The notes: generated from the sequence alone by a model not told the origin. Shown: positions 27,995-37,181, counted from the first letter of the stretch. The stretch: DNA of 64,000 bases from Betaproteobacteria bacterium RIFCSPLOWO2_12_FULL_62_58 (GCA_001772005.1 MERI01000093.1:8463-72462), one strand, 5' to 3'. A program made the numbers and translations.

Positions 27995-29560
27995 ATGGCT
28001 GACAAACTCCTGATCTGCGTCTCAGCCCAACAGGCGACGGCGGCGCACTGGCGCGGCCGCAGGCTCGCTGATTGCCGGGTATTCAACAACGATGACGCCG
28101 GACTCGAGGCATTCGGGGAATTCCTGGCGCCGTTTTCCGGCGTGCCGGCGTACATCATGGTCGATGCGGTCGAGGAGGACTATCGCTTCGAGACCCTGCC
28201 GCACGCCTTCGGTTCCGAACGCAGCGAAATGGTCCGCCGCAAGCTCAAGCAACATTACCGAAACGGCCCGTACAACACCGCCTGGCTGCTGGGCCGCAAC
28301 CGTGGCCGGCGGCGTGATGATCGATATCTGTTCTCGGCGCTGACCAACCCCGACCTTGTCGGCGGATGGCTGCAGGCGATTGCCGCGCAGGGGCTTCCGG
28401 TCGCCGGCATTTTCCTGCTGCCGATGGTGAGCACCGCCCTCCTCGACGCACTGGGGTTGAGGGCGGCCAATCTGCTCCTCGTCTCGCAGCACAGCGGGGG
28501 ATTGCGGCTCACCTTCTTTCGCGACCGCCAGTTCCGCCTCAGCCGTCTGACACGCGCCGACAGCGGCAAAGGCGGCAACCATGCCCGCTTCATCACCGAC
28601 GAAATTTCGAACACCCGCATCTACCTGCATGCTCTGCGCGCGGCCAGACTCGACGAGCACCTCACCGTGCTCCTGCTTGACCGCAACGACGAGTTGATCG
28701 AGGCCGCGCAGAACATCGCGCGTGACAATCCAAGCCTGGAATGCGTGCGCATGGGCCGCCGGGACCTTGCTTCCCAGCTCAACATCGCGGAACCGCTGCT
28801 CGGCCTCGCTTCCGATGTGATTTATCTGCAACTCCTCGGACTCAAGGCACCCGCGAGCAACCTCGCGTCCGCCAATGTCACGGTGGGATTCCGCCGCCAT
28901 CAGGTACGGCGCGCGATCTACGCCGCGGCCGGAGCGGTGGCGCTCGTCGCCGCCGGCTGGAGCGGAATCAACGTATGGCAGACGGTCGACGCGCATGCGC
29001 AGCGGGCGGAATCAGCGCGGCAGACCGCCCTGCTGCAAGCGCAGTATCGGGAAGCGACCCGTCAATTTCCGGCGGCGCCGACCTCGGCCGATAATCTGAA
29101 AAAGGCAGTGGAGGTCGCGCACAAGTTGAGGAAGAGCGTGCGCGCGCCTGAAATGCTGATGGGCATCGTCAGCAAAGCGCTGGAAACGAGTCCCGACATC
29201 GTGATCAGGGAATTCGCCTGGAAATACGGTCTTTCCGAGATCGGGACCGGCGGTTCCGGAATCGGCGCGGCGCCCAGCGCTGCCCCCGCCCCCGGCGGCG
29301 TTGCCCCGACGCGCAAACAGAGCGGGCTGGTCGAAGGCGAAATCAGGCCGTTCCGCGGCGACTACCGCGCGGCGATTGAAACGATCAATGCGTTTGCCAA
29401 CCGGCTCGCTGCCGATCCGGCGGTCGCGGAAGTGCGCGTCATGAAGCTGCCGCTCAATATCAATCCGACGTTGGCGCTGTCGGGCAACACGCTCGACAGC
29501 CGCGAACCATCGGGCAGCGCGGATTTCAGGCTGCTGCTGGTGCTGAAGCCGAACGTATGA
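27995..29560 (+). CDS. Pilus inner-membrane assembly protein, actin-like (MshI/PilM-GspL type)
   Basis: 521 residues. The first about 280 residues look like the cytoplasmic actin-like fold of PilM/GspL/MshI proteins (LLICVSAQQATAAHW, then a VRRKLKQHYRNGPYN segment). A TM helix follows at about 308-328 (AIYAAAGAVALVAAGWSGI), then a periplasmic coiled region and a ferredoxin-like C-terminal domain. Assigned by position before a PilO-like gene and by architecture; sequence signatures are weak. Overlaps the next gene by 4 nt. Confidence 0.72.
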   Translation: MADKLLICVSAQQATAAHWRGRRLADCRVFNNDDAGLEAFGEFLAPFSGVPAYIMVDAVEEDYRFETLPHAFGSERSEMVRRKLKQHYRNGPYNTAWLLGRNRGRRRDDRYLFSALTNPDLVGGWLQAIAAQGLPVAGIFLLPMVSTALLDALGLRAANLLLVSQHSGGLRLTFFRDRQFRLSRLTRADSGKGGNHARFITDEISNTRIYLHALRAARLDEHLTVLLLDRNDELIEAAQNIARDNPSLECVRMGRRDLASQLNIAEPLLGLASDVIYLQLLGLKAPASNLASANVTVGFRRHQVRRAIYAAAGAVALVAAGWSGINVWQTVDAHAQRAESARQTALLQAQYREATRQFPAAPTSADNLKKAVEVAHKLRKSVRAPEMLMGIVSKALETSPDIVIREFAWKYGLSEIGTGGSGIGAAPSAAPAPGGVAPTRKQSGLVEGEIRPFRGDYRAAIETINAFANRLAADPAVAEVRVMKLPLNINPTLALSGNTLDSREPSGSADFRLLLVLKPNV

Positions 29561-30165
29561 ACCCGACCGATCTAAAGGCGTTGCAGACCCCGCTTCTGGT
29601 GCTGCTTGCGGCAGCGCTCGCAGCTACTGGCGCGGTTTATTACACGGACATCCTGCTCAAGCAAGCCCAGCAGCAACTCACGCAACAGGAGACGCAGTTA
29701 AGGGAAGCCCGCACCCGGCTGTATAGATCAGGGGAAGAAAGGGAAGTCATCGTCCGCTATCTCGGGAGCTACCAGCAACTGCAGCGCATCGGCTTCGTCG
29801 GCGATGAGCAGCGCATCAACTGGCTCGACGGCCTGCGGCTTACCAATCAGCAGGCCGACCTGTTCGGGGCCGACTATCAGATCAGCGCGCAGCGTCCTTA
29901 CCCGTATGCGAGCGAACTAAACCCTGGACAGCTCGCACTCAATCAGTCGGTGATGAAGCTGCGCTTCCGCCTCCTGCATGAAGAGGATCTGATGCGGTTT
30001 TTCAACACGCTCGCACGCGCAGGCGCGGGGCTGTTTTCGATCGACACGTGCAGCCTGAAGCGCATCGACGCGAGCGGGGTGATCCGCAATCAGCCGAACC
30101 TCGCCGCCGACTGCGAGCTTTCGTGGATCACCGCCAAGCCCGTGGGCGCGGAGACGAAGCCATGA
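29557..30165 (+). CDS. PilO/MshJ-like assembly protein
   Basis: 202 residues: short cytoplasmic start, one TM helix (TPLLVLLAAALAATGAVYY), coiled coil with many Gln (LKQAQQQLTQQETQLREART), then a small alpha/beta periplasmic domain. This is the bitopic plan of PilN/PilO/MshJ, which link the actin-like protein to the secretin. ATGA overlaps at both ends. Confidence 0.72.
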   Translation: MNPTDLKALQTPLLVLLAAALAATGAVYYTDILLKQAQQQLTQQETQLREARTRLYRSGEEREVIVRYLGSYQQLQRIGFVGDEQRINWLDGLRLTNQQADLFGADYQISAQRPYPYASELNPGQLALNQSVMKLRFRLLHEEDLMRFFNTLARAGAGLFSIDTCSLKRIDASGVIRNQPNLAADCELSWITAKPVGAETKP

Positions 30166-30710
30166 CACGCGCCCTGCTCGCACTCGCGCTCGCGTTGGCG
30201 GCCGGCGGGGTGCCCGCCGCCGAGCCGCTCGGGCGCCTTTTTTTCACGCCAGTCCAGCGCGCCCAGCTTGACGCCGCTCGCAGCCAGAAAAGCCGCGGTA
30301 CGCTCGCGTTGGAACAGGAAGAAGCGGCACCGGTGCCGGAAGTGGTCACCTATGGCGGGATCGTTCGCCGCAACGACGGCAAAACGACGGTGTGGATCAA
30401 CAATCGCGCCGTAAATGATGGGAAGCCTGCCGACAGGCTGCCGGTCGCGAGCCGCGTACGCCCCGACGGCAGCATCAATCTTGAAGTGCCGCAGACCAAT
30501 CGCAGCGTCAATCTGAAAGTCGGTCAGAGCGTTGAGATCGTGTCGGGTACCATCGAGGAACCTTACGCGCGCAGCCACGTCGCCGCCAAGCCCGTGCCCA
30601 AGACAGCGGCAAGCCGCGACAATAGTGCAGCAGCGAAACCCGAAGGCGCATCGCAGCCCCCGCCGGGCACGCGCAAGGACCCGGACGAAAATGACCAGGA
30701 CCGCCGCTAG
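30162..30710 (+). CDS. MshK/PilP-like periplasmic protein
   Basis: 182 residues with a signal peptide (RALLALALALAAGGVPAAE). Core region VVTYGGIVRRNDGKTTVWINNR resembles the beta-strand core of MshK/PilP/GspC proteins that contact the secretin. The C-terminal third is low-complexity Lys/Ala/Pro. Starts within the previous stop (ATGA) and overlaps the next gene by 20 nt. Confidence 0.68.
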   Translation: MTRALLALALALAAGGVPAAEPLGRLFFTPVQRAQLDAARSQKSRGTLALEQEEAAPVPEVVTYGGIVRRNDGKTTVWINNRAVNDGKPADRLPVASRVRPDGSINLEVPQTNRSVNLKVGQSVEIVSGTIEEPYARSHVAAKPVPKTAASRDNSAAAKPEGASQPPPGTRKDPDENDQDRR

Positions 30711-31926
30711 GCGACTCTCAGGCGACCGCGACGCGGTGGTGCATAAAGCAGCGTTTTCCGCGCCTCAACGCGGTCAAGCGCTCATCATCGTGCTCGTGCT
30801 GCTCGCCGTGGGAGCGACCGCGCTCATTTTCACGCTCGCAACGCCAGCGACGACGACAATAGAAAACGACAAAAAAACAGCTGCGGCGCTGGCGCAGGGG
30901 AGGGATGCGTTGATTGGGTACGCCGCAGCAGATAATCGCCCGGGTTCACTTCCTTGCCCCGATATCAACAATAACGGGAGTGCGGAGTCGCCTATCCCGA
31001 CAGATTGCCCAGGCTATGTTGCGGGCAGTAGTGTCTATGTCGGACGACTGCCTTGGCGCACGCTGCGGCTGCCAGACCTACGCGACGGGAGCGGCGAACG
31101 ATTGTGGTATGCGGTGTCGCGCGAGTTTGCGAGAAATTCCTCTTCCTGCGGATCCTGTCCTTTGAATAGCGACACTTCCGGACTGTTGACAGTCAGCGGT
31201 AGTGCTAGCGGAATCATCGCCATTGTATTTTCGGCCGGTGCTGTGGTTAACGCCCAAGTCAGAGGTACGGTCAATGAAAATACCGCTGCAAATTATCTTG
31301 AAGGCGGCAACGAAAACGGCGCCACGACTTCCATTTTTTTTGCGAGTTCCACTTCTTCTTTCAACGATAAGCTTCTCACGATTACCAGCGACGATCTTTT
31401 TTCGGTGGTTACTATGCGCGTAGCGCGCGAAGTGCGCGCCGCTCTGAATCAGTACTACGCAAGGACCGGCGTCTTCCCGAGCGCCAACCAGTACTCGGAT
31501 AACACTTACAAATGCCATCCCACCACTTACGATGGGCGGATTCCGCTCAACATCACCGTCGGCTGCGCGGTGCCTCCAGCCAACTTTGCCGATTGGGCAC
31601 TCGGTGAGCTGCCCCCGTGGTTCGTGTCCAACAACTGGAACCTCGTGGTGCACTACGCGGTTTCAAGCTGGTGCGCCAGCACAAATGCCTCGGACATTTC
31701 CCAGTGCAGCTCGGCCGGCGGCCTGACGGTCACGGGAGTAACCACGAAGGGGCGGGCGCTCATCATCGCCACTGGCCGCCGCCTCGGCGCTCAAGTTCGC
31801 CCCTGCTCTTCCGCGTCAAACTGCCTCGAAGACGTGGAAAATGCGAACGGCGACACACTCTTCGTGCCGCCTGTACGCTCGGCCTTGAACAACGATCGAC
31901 TGCTCCTCGTCGCTGAAGCGCCATGA
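30691..31926 (+). CDS. Minor pilin-like protein (PilX/GspK type)
   Basis: 411 residues. After a 29-residue leader region a class III-like signal RG-QALIIVLVLLAVGATAL appears, with hydrophobic helix but no Glu at +5, the PilX/GspK pattern for tip-located minor pilins. The rest is a large Cys-containing periplasmic domain (paired Cys in SSCGSCP and later). Start ATG 30691 chosen to keep the signal near the N-terminus. Overlaps the next prepilin by 4 nt. Base composition is lower in GC than the neighbours. Confidence 0.72.
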   Translation: MTRTAARRLSGDRDAVVHKAAFSAPQRGQALIIVLVLLAVGATALIFTLATPATTTIENDKKTAAALAQGRDALIGYAAADNRPGSLPCPDINNNGSAESPIPTDCPGYVAGSSVYVGRLPWRTLRLPDLRDGSGERLWYAVSREFARNSSSCGSCPLNSDTSGLLTVSGSASGIIAIVFSAGAVVNAQVRGTVNENTAANYLEGGNENGATTSIFFASSTSSFNDKLLTITSDDLFSVVTMRVAREVRAALNQYYARTGVFPSANQYSDNTYKCHPTTYDGRIPLNITVGCAVPPANFADWALGELPPWFVSNNWNLVVHYAVSSWCASTNASDISQCSSAGGLTVTGVTTKGRALIIATGRRLGAQVRPCSSASNCLEDVENANGDTLFVPPVRSALNNDRLLLVAEAP

Positions 31927-32687
31927 AGAACGCGCACGGATTTACTCTGATAGAAATGGCGGTCGCCCTCGTGGTGATCGCGTTGTTGCTCGGCAGCATC
32001 CTGGTGCCGCTCGCCACGCAGGTCGAGCAGCGCCAGATTTCAGACACCAAGAAGCACCTCGAAGAAATTAAAGAAGCATTGATCGGGTTCGCGATAGCCA
32101 ACGGCCGGCTGCTATGTCCGGCTTCAGCAACCAGCAATGGCGCAGAGAGCTTCGTTGGCGTTGTCGGGGCTAGTGCCTGCACGACATACAACGGCTTCGT
32201 TCCGGCGGCAACGCTGGGAATTTCACCAGTTGATGATCAAGGCTTTGCCATTGATCCATGGGGCAATCGCATCCGCTACTCTGTGACTAATTGGGTACCG
32301 AGCACACCGCCATCCTGCGCCCCGTCTACGCCGCCATTTACCACAACGGGCGGCATGAGTACTAATTGGTCGTGCCCATTAGCGCCGAACTTGAACGTGT
32401 GCTCTACCGCAACCGGTATCAGCGGTTCGATTTGCGCCGCCGGAACCGCGCTGACTACCGGTGCACCGGTAGTCATTTACTCCACGGGAAAGAACGGGGG
32501 GTATGGAGGAACTGGTCTGGACGAGGCAGCTAATCCCAATCCGAATAGCACGGACAACGATCGAGCATTCGTCAGCCATGTACCCACGCCTTCCACTGCT
32601 CCAAACGGCGAGTTCGACGACATCATGACTTGGTTGTCGCCGAACATTCTGTACAACCGCATGGTCGCGGCAGGAAAGCTGCCCTGA
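31923..32687 (+). CDS. Type IV prepilin-like protein, large
   Basis: 254 residues with an ideal prepilin signal: MKNAHG|FTLIE, Glu at +5, then a hydrophobic helix. The long C-terminal domain has several Cys and many Thr/Ser/Asn. Probably a minor pilin or MSHA-like subunit assembled by the upstream machinery. No prepilin peptidase is in the window, so processing must use one encoded elsewhere. Confidence 0.85.
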   Translation: MKNAHGFTLIEMAVALVVIALLLGSILVPLATQVEQRQISDTKKHLEEIKEALIGFAIANGRLLCPASATSNGAESFVGVVGASACTTYNGFVPAATLGISPVDDQGFAIDPWGNRIRYSVTNWVPSTPPSCAPSTPPFTTTGGMSTNWSCPLAPNLNVCSTATGISGSICAAGTALTTGAPVVIYSTGKNGGYGGTGLDEAANPNPNSTDNDRAFVSHVPTPSTAPNGEFDDIMTWLSPNILYNRMVAAGKLP

Positions 32688-32694
32688 CAGGCAC

Positions 32695-32872
32695 GTGAGA
32701 ACGTCAGAGCGGGAGAGCGACAAAATCCGCGAGAGCGTGAAAGCGACAAAATCCGTGAGGGCGTGAGAGCGTGAGCGCGAGAATTGGAAATCCCCCTCCC
32801 GATCTCCCGACTTCACGACCTCCCGGCTTTTCGACCTCCCGATCTCCCGCTCTTACGATCTCCCGGCTTCTA
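32695..32872. repeat. Long paired 8-bp repeat arms between convergent pilin and kinase genes
   Basis: Left arm built of gagagcgt/gaaagcga units (32695-32782); right arm of ctcccgat/ctcccggc units (32796-32872). Arms are imperfect complements. The right arm reaches the kinase stop codon (32870-32872). The array lies between convergent genes, so it could act as a bidirectional terminator. Confidence 0.9.
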
Positions 32873-34579
32873 CGGCCCTTCTCCCTCCCGCGTCAGCACG
32901 AAACAAACCCTGCCGGGCTCGTTGGCGGCGATTGCGAGGCGATAGCCGAGCTCGCCCGCCTGCTTCGCGGCGTGGTAAAGACCGACCCCAAGGCCGGTCC
33001 GTGAACCGACCGGCGCCGCCAATACTTGCGCCGCAACGCTCTTCGGTATCGCCGCGCCGTTGTCACATACCGTGAGCGTGCCGCCACGCGCCGGCGAAAA
33101 CGTCACCTGCACCTGCACCCCGTTGCCGTCCGCCTTCTTGACGAGCGCGTTCTCGATCAGGTTGTCGGCGACGCTGTCGAACAGTTCCGACGGGATCTTG
33201 ACGTTCCTGGCCGGGCCATCGACGGTGAACTGGATGTTGCGGCCGTTGAAGCGCTGAATCAGCCCCTCCCACCAGATCCCCGCGTCGACATCGCTCAAAT
33301 CGACCTGCTGCGGCGCCTTCAGCTTGTCGAGCGTGGTGTTGAGCCGTTGGGTGATCTGCGGCAGCTGCCGCTGCACCAGCGCCTGCAATGCGGCGGCCTG
33401 CTCTGCGGTGCTGGTCTCGGCCGCAGCGCACAGCGAGCGCAGCGACTGCAGCATATTTTTCACGTCGTGCGTGAGCCGCGCGCCGGTTTCGTAGATCGCC
33501 TGCGTATAGGCGTTCTGGCGCTGGATCTGTTCGCGCCGCTTGGCCTCGTAGAAATGCCCGACCATCTGCGTGAGCAGCTTCAGATGGAGCAGCACGGCGG
33601 GAGAGAGCGGCCAGCGCGTGAAGATCTTCAACTGCAGATCCTGGATGGAAAATTCGGCGCAGTGTTGCGACCGCGTGCCGAATTCACCCTGTCCGAGCCG
33701 CGCCGCCCACGCCACACCCGAGACCCACGGCAGTTCGAGCATGTGCTGCAAGGCCAGCGCAAGAAAGCGTTGCGGCTGGTATTCCTGCTCCGCGAGGTCC
33801 GCGAGCTGTTGCACCCAGCGCTCGAACGGCAGGCCCAGGCTCATCAGGTAGCGCGACAGCATGTGCCCGAGACCGGAGAAGCCGCTGTGCGGGTTCCACA
33901 GCCAGGACAACGCAACCAGCAGCAAGGCGATCACGAACAGCGCCTGCGCCAGCGCCACCGGATAATCGCCATGGCTGACCTGTTTCACGACGAAGCTGCC
34001 GAGCACCAGTGCCACCACCAGCAGAAACAGCAGCATGCTGTAGAAGAGATCGACCGCGAGCGGCGACGGCGAGCGCCGCGTCTCGAAGCGCATCAACACG
34101 ATGGCGAGCGGGATAACAGGCAAGCCGTAGCGGACCAGCATGGTCTGCGCAGCGCCGAGGACCAGATCGGTGAAGAGTTGCGGCACCACCCACATGAGCA
34201 TCATGGATAGCAGATAGAACGCCGCCAGGACCGATGCCAGCCGCTGGCGCCGGTCGGTGATGCCCGGCACCGAGCCGCCGATCAGTCCGAACAGCACGGC
34301 GATCCACACCGCCATCAGCCACCAGTTGTTCCACGCCGCGAGCAGGATACCTACGATCACCACCAGAATGGCGTTGCGGGGCTCGACCTCGCGCTCGCCG
34401 CGCCACACCGGCTGCCACAACAGGAACAAGCCGAAATGCGCCAGCAGGAAGGCGCGCGGCCACCATTCGCTGATGTCCCAGGCGAGCGCGGCGTGCAGCG
34501 CAAGCAGCATCAGCCCCATCGACCACTGCGGGCGAGCCGCGCTGAAGCGTTGCTGGAGGCTGACTGCCGAAGCGTTCAT
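32870..34579 (-). CDS. Membrane sensor histidine kinase
   Basis: 569 residues from MNASAVSLQQ. Seven or eight TM helices in residues 20-228, a GAF-like segment about 255-340, then HisKA with phospho-acceptor H371 in ARLTHDVKNMLQSL, N box DNLIENAL, G1 DNGAAIPKS and G2 GLGVGLYHAA. No receiver domain. It sits antisense inside the pilus locus, and the only response regulator in the window is the sigma-54 activator at 18575, which makes it a candidate partner. The signal sensed is unknown. Confidence 0.87.
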   Translation of the reverse strand: MNASAVSLQQRFSAARPQWSMGLMLLALHAALAWDISEWWPRAFLLAHFGLFLLWQPVWRGEREVEPRNAILVVIVGILLAAWNNWWLMAVWIAVLFGLIGGSVPGITDRRQRLASVLAAFYLLSMMLMWVVPQLFTDLVLGAAQTMLVRYGLPVIPLAIVLMRFETRRSPSPLAVDLFYSMLLFLLVVALVLGSFVVKQVSHGDYPVALAQALFVIALLLVALSWLWNPHSGFSGLGHMLSRYLMSLGLPFERWVQQLADLAEQEYQPQRFLALALQHMLELPWVSGVAWAARLGQGEFGTRSQHCAEFSIQDLQLKIFTRWPLSPAVLLHLKLLTQMVGHFYEAKRREQIQRQNAYTQAIYETGARLTHDVKNMLQSLRSLCAAAETSTAEQAAALQALVQRQLPQITQRLNTTLDKLKAPQQVDLSDVDAGIWWEGLIQRFNGRNIQFTVDGPARNVKIPSELFDSVADNLIENALVKKADGNGVQVQVTFSPARGGTLTVCDNGAAIPKSVAAQVLAAPVGSRTGLGVGLYHAAKQAGELGYRLAIAANEPGRVCFVLTREGEGP

Positions 34580-34657
34580 CCCACCCCTGTATCGCTCGGT
34601 GCGCCGGCGGCACACCAACTTTCGCTATACTCTGGACCCATCGTGGCCCGATCTTTC

Positions 34658-35428
34658 ATGAACCAGAGAATCACGACCATCGCCCGCTACACCCTGCTCG
34701 AGGCCATGCGCACGCGGCTGCCGGGACTGGCGGTAGCTGCGATCGTGCTGCTCGTCGCCGCGAGCTTCTTCGTGCAGCAGATCGCCATCACCGAGAGCGC
34801 CCGCATGCAGGCCGGAACTTATGGGGCGGGCATGCGGCTCGCCTGCGTTTTCATCGCGGGATTGCATGTGCTCGCGAGCATCATCCGCGAATTCAACGAC
34901 AAGGGTCTCGACGTCGCGCTCGCGCTCGATGTGCCGCGCGGCCATTATATCCTCGGCAAGCTGGCTGGTTTTCTCGTAATCGGCGCGCTCCTCGCCGCGG
35001 CGGTCAGCCTGCCGCTCGCTTTTTTGGCAACGCCGGAAGCCGCGCTGCAGTGGGGCCTGTCGCTCGCGCTGGAACTCGGCATCGTCATCGCGCTCGCCCT
35101 GTTCTGTATCGTCACCTTCAACCAGCTGATGCCGGCCGCGGGCTTCGTGCTGGCATTTTACCTGCTTGCACGCACACTGACGGCGATTCGCCTGATGGGC
35201 GCCCACCCGCTCACTGGCGCCGACGCTCCCTCGCACCAGATCATCCAGCTGCTCGTCGAGGGCCTGGCGCTGGTGATGCCGGCGCTGGACCATTGGACCC
35301 GGACCGCCTGGCTGGTCAACCAGCATGCCCCATGGCCCGATATCGGCGGGCTGGCCGGTCAAAGCGCGTTATACATCGCGCTGCTGGCGGCGGCGGCAAT
35401 GTTCGACTTCTACCGCAAAAATTTTTAA
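34658..35428 (+). CDS. ABC-2 type permease-like membrane protein
   Basis: 256 residues, about six TM helices; N-terminus RITTIARYTLLEAMRTRLPG resembles ABC-2 permeases of the multidrug or gliding type. The nearest unpaired ATPase is at 17744. A TATACT lies about 30 bp upstream. Followed 34 bp later by another membrane-anchored gene, probably co-transcribed. Function not known. Confidence 0.65.
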   Translation: MNQRITTIARYTLLEAMRTRLPGLAVAAIVLLVAASFFVQQIAITESARMQAGTYGAGMRLACVFIAGLHVLASIIREFNDKGLDVALALDVPRGHYILGKLAGFLVIGALLAAAVSLPLAFLATPEAALQWGLSLALELGIVIALALFCIVTFNQLMPAAGFVLAFYLLARTLTAIRLMGAHPLTGADAPSHQIIQLLVEGLALVMPALDHWTRTAWLVNQHAPWPDIGGLAGQSALYIALLAAAAMFDFYRKNF

Positions 35429-35462
35429 GGGCCTCTCTCAAGAATTTTAAAGTGAAATTGGA

Positions 35463-36191
35463 ATGAAACGCAGCGAAGAACGCACGGTCAGCCAGGTGCC
35501 TCGGCCGGTGCTCGGCCTGCTCGTCATCGCGTTTTGCCTGCAAGTGGCATGGCAGGCGCTGCAACCGAGGCCGAGCGCGAGCGCGGAGGCGCTGCCGGCG
35601 CCCGTTCCGGTGGCGATGCTGAGGGCGATCAGCCTGGGCGAGCCCATAGCGCTTGCGCAGTTGCTCACGCTTTATCTGCAGGCGTTCGACAGCCAGCCCG
35701 GCATCAGCATCCCTTTCCGCGATCTCGATTACCCGCGCGTCATCGCATGGCTTGACGCGATACTCGGCCTCGATCCCGCCGGGCAATACCCCCTCCTGAT
35801 GGCGTCCCAGCTCTACGCGCAGGTGCCGGTCGAGGCCAAACAGCGCCTGATGCTGGATTTCGTCCATCGCGAGTTTCTGCGCGATCCCGATCGGCGCTGG
35901 CGCTGGCTTGCCCATTGCGCGATCGTGGCCAAGCACCGGCTCCGGGACATGCCGCTCGCCCTCAGCTACGCCGATGACATTGCGCGCCACGCCCGCGCCG
36001 CGTCCAACTGGGCGCGCCAGATGCGGATTTTCATCCTGGAAGACATGGGGGAACTGGACAGCGCAACCATCCTCCTGGGTGGCCTGCTGGCGAGCGGCGA
36101 AATCACCGACTCCAGAGAAATCCACTTCCTCACCCAACGGCTGGAGGAGATGAAAATCGCCGGAAAATCGTCATCTATGTCGAAAAACTGA
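35463..36191 (+). CDS. Membrane-anchored hypothetical protein
   Basis: 242 residues, not recognised. One N-terminal TM helix (VLGLLVIAFCLQVAWQAL) follows a basic start; the rest is helical, with repeated Ala/Leu/Arg blocks that could be TPR-like, for example AIVAKHRLRDMPLALSYADD. Co-directional with the ABC-2 permease gene 34 bp upstream and lying before the major pilin promoter. May be an accessory of the permease or of the pilus. Confidence 0.6.
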   Translation: MKRSEERTVSQVPRPVLGLLVIAFCLQVAWQALQPRPSASAEALPAPVPVAMLRAISLGEPIALAQLLTLYLQAFDSQPGISIPFRDLDYPRVIAWLDAILGLDPAGQYPLLMASQLYAQVPVEAKQRLMLDFVHREFLRDPDRRWRWLAHCAIVAKHRLRDMPLALSYADDIARHARAASNWARQMRIFILEDMGELDSATILLGGLLASGEITDSREIHFLTQRLEEMKIAGKSSSMSKN

Positions 36192-36340
36192 CACTTTCTC
36201 GGCTGGGGCGCTTGCGTAACTTTCCTTATTTTTCAAGCGTAAAGCTGATAGAATGTGAGACTCCACTTGAACTCATGAACCGGAAGAATCCAGATAATCT
36301 TGGTTTTATTCATCATGTTATAACGCGACATCGCAGTAAT

Positions 36341-36356
36341 CTGGCAAATTTGACAG
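36341..36356. promoter_or_regulatory. Candidate sigma-54 activator binding site
   Basis: CTGGCAAATTTGACAG is a 16-bp palindrome with one mismatched pair, centred about 82 bp upstream of the predicted transcription start, the usual distance for an NtrC-family upstream activator site. Confidence 0.55.
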
Positions 36357-36403
36357 CTGCATCAGAATTCATTGTGAGCAGAAACTTTACCGGATTCTCG
36401 CTA

Positions 36404-36418
36404 TGGCATGTTTCTTGC
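36404..36418 (+). promoter_or_regulatory. Sigma-54 (-24/-12) promoter of the pilin gene
   Basis: TGGCATGTTTCTTGC matches the consensus TGGCAC-N5-TTGC with correct 10-bp spacing between the GG and GC dinucleotides. Predicted start about 36430, giving a 32-nt leader with an aggaga ribosome binding site before ATG 36462. Confidence 0.85.
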
Positions 36419-36461
36419 CCATCCGATATTCCATTGTGAGTGACCACTTGAGGAGAAAACC

Positions 36462-37130
36462 ATGCGCAGGCACCGCGGCTTTACCTTGATCGAAATCGCG
36501 ATCGTGCTGGTGATTATCGGGCTGCTGCTCGGCGGCGTGCTCAAAGGCCAGGAGTTAATTACGAGCGCGCGCGTGCGGAATCTGATCGCGCAGCAGGATG
36601 GCGTCAAAGCCGCCTATTTCGGTTTCCTGGATCGCTACCGCGCATTGCCGGGGGACTACGGCCAGGCCAAAGCTAACATCCCGGCTTGCGCCAGCTGCCA
36701 AGAGGGCAACAACAACGGACAGATCACCACTGCTGCGGCTGGCGCACCCAATGAAGAGCAGATTTCTGCGTGGGAGCACCTCTCCAAGGCCGGCTTCATC
36801 ACCGGCAGCTACGTCTATTCCGGAACCGCGGCGCCCAGCAATACCCCGGTGAATCCGTACGGCGGCCTCACTCAACTCGTGTTTGACAACGTGTACCAGG
36901 ATGCCTCCCCCGTCAACAGGCACAACCTGAAAACCGGAAACAACATTCCGTCCGATATACTCGCTGAGGTAGACCGCAAAGTGGATGATGGACTAGGCAA
37001 TGCCGGACAGTTGCGATTCTCGACTTTTGGGGGCGCTACTAACGCCGGTCAAGAATGCTTCAATACTACCAGTGGCGCTTGGCAATCGGCCACTCCCAAC
37101 GCTAACTGTGGCGCAACGACGTTGTTTTGA
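36462..37130 (+). CDS. Type IV prepilin, probable major pilin
   Basis: 222 residues. Signal MRRHRG|FTLIE with Glu+5, then IAIVLVIIGLLLGGVL and a globular domain with a Cys pair in ACASCQ and a second pair near the C-terminus. It is monocistronic, with its own sigma-54 promoter and a strong terminator, the arrangement expected for an abundant pilin. Upstream ribosome binding site gaggaga. Lower GC than surrounding genes, typical of pilins. Confidence 0.87.
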   Translation: MRRHRGFTLIEIAIVLVIIGLLLGGVLKGQELITSARVRNLIAQQDGVKAAYFGFLDRYRALPGDYGQAKANIPACASCQEGNNNGQITTAAAGAPNEEQISAWEHLSKAGFITGSYVYSGTAAPSNTPVNPYGGLTQLVFDNVYQDASPVNRHNLKTGNNIPSDILAEVDRKVDDGLGNAGQLRFSTFGGATNAGQECFNTTSGAWQSATPNANCGATTLF

Positions 37131-37181
37131 CGGATTGATTGAGCGTTGAGCATTTAGAATCGAGAGTTCCGAGTTTTTGTT

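Larger units (their letters stand above)
36192..36461 (+). other. AT-rich pilin promoter region
   Basis: 270 bp with no convincing gene, clearly lower in GC than the neighbours. It holds a sigma-54 promoter, a palindromic candidate activator site, and two copies of cattgtgag (near 36370 and 36431). Confidence 0.8.

Noticed and set aside
36212-36439. 75-residue plus-strand ORF upstream of the pilin
   Set aside because: It overlaps the sigma-54 promoter, has no family features and no ribosome binding site.
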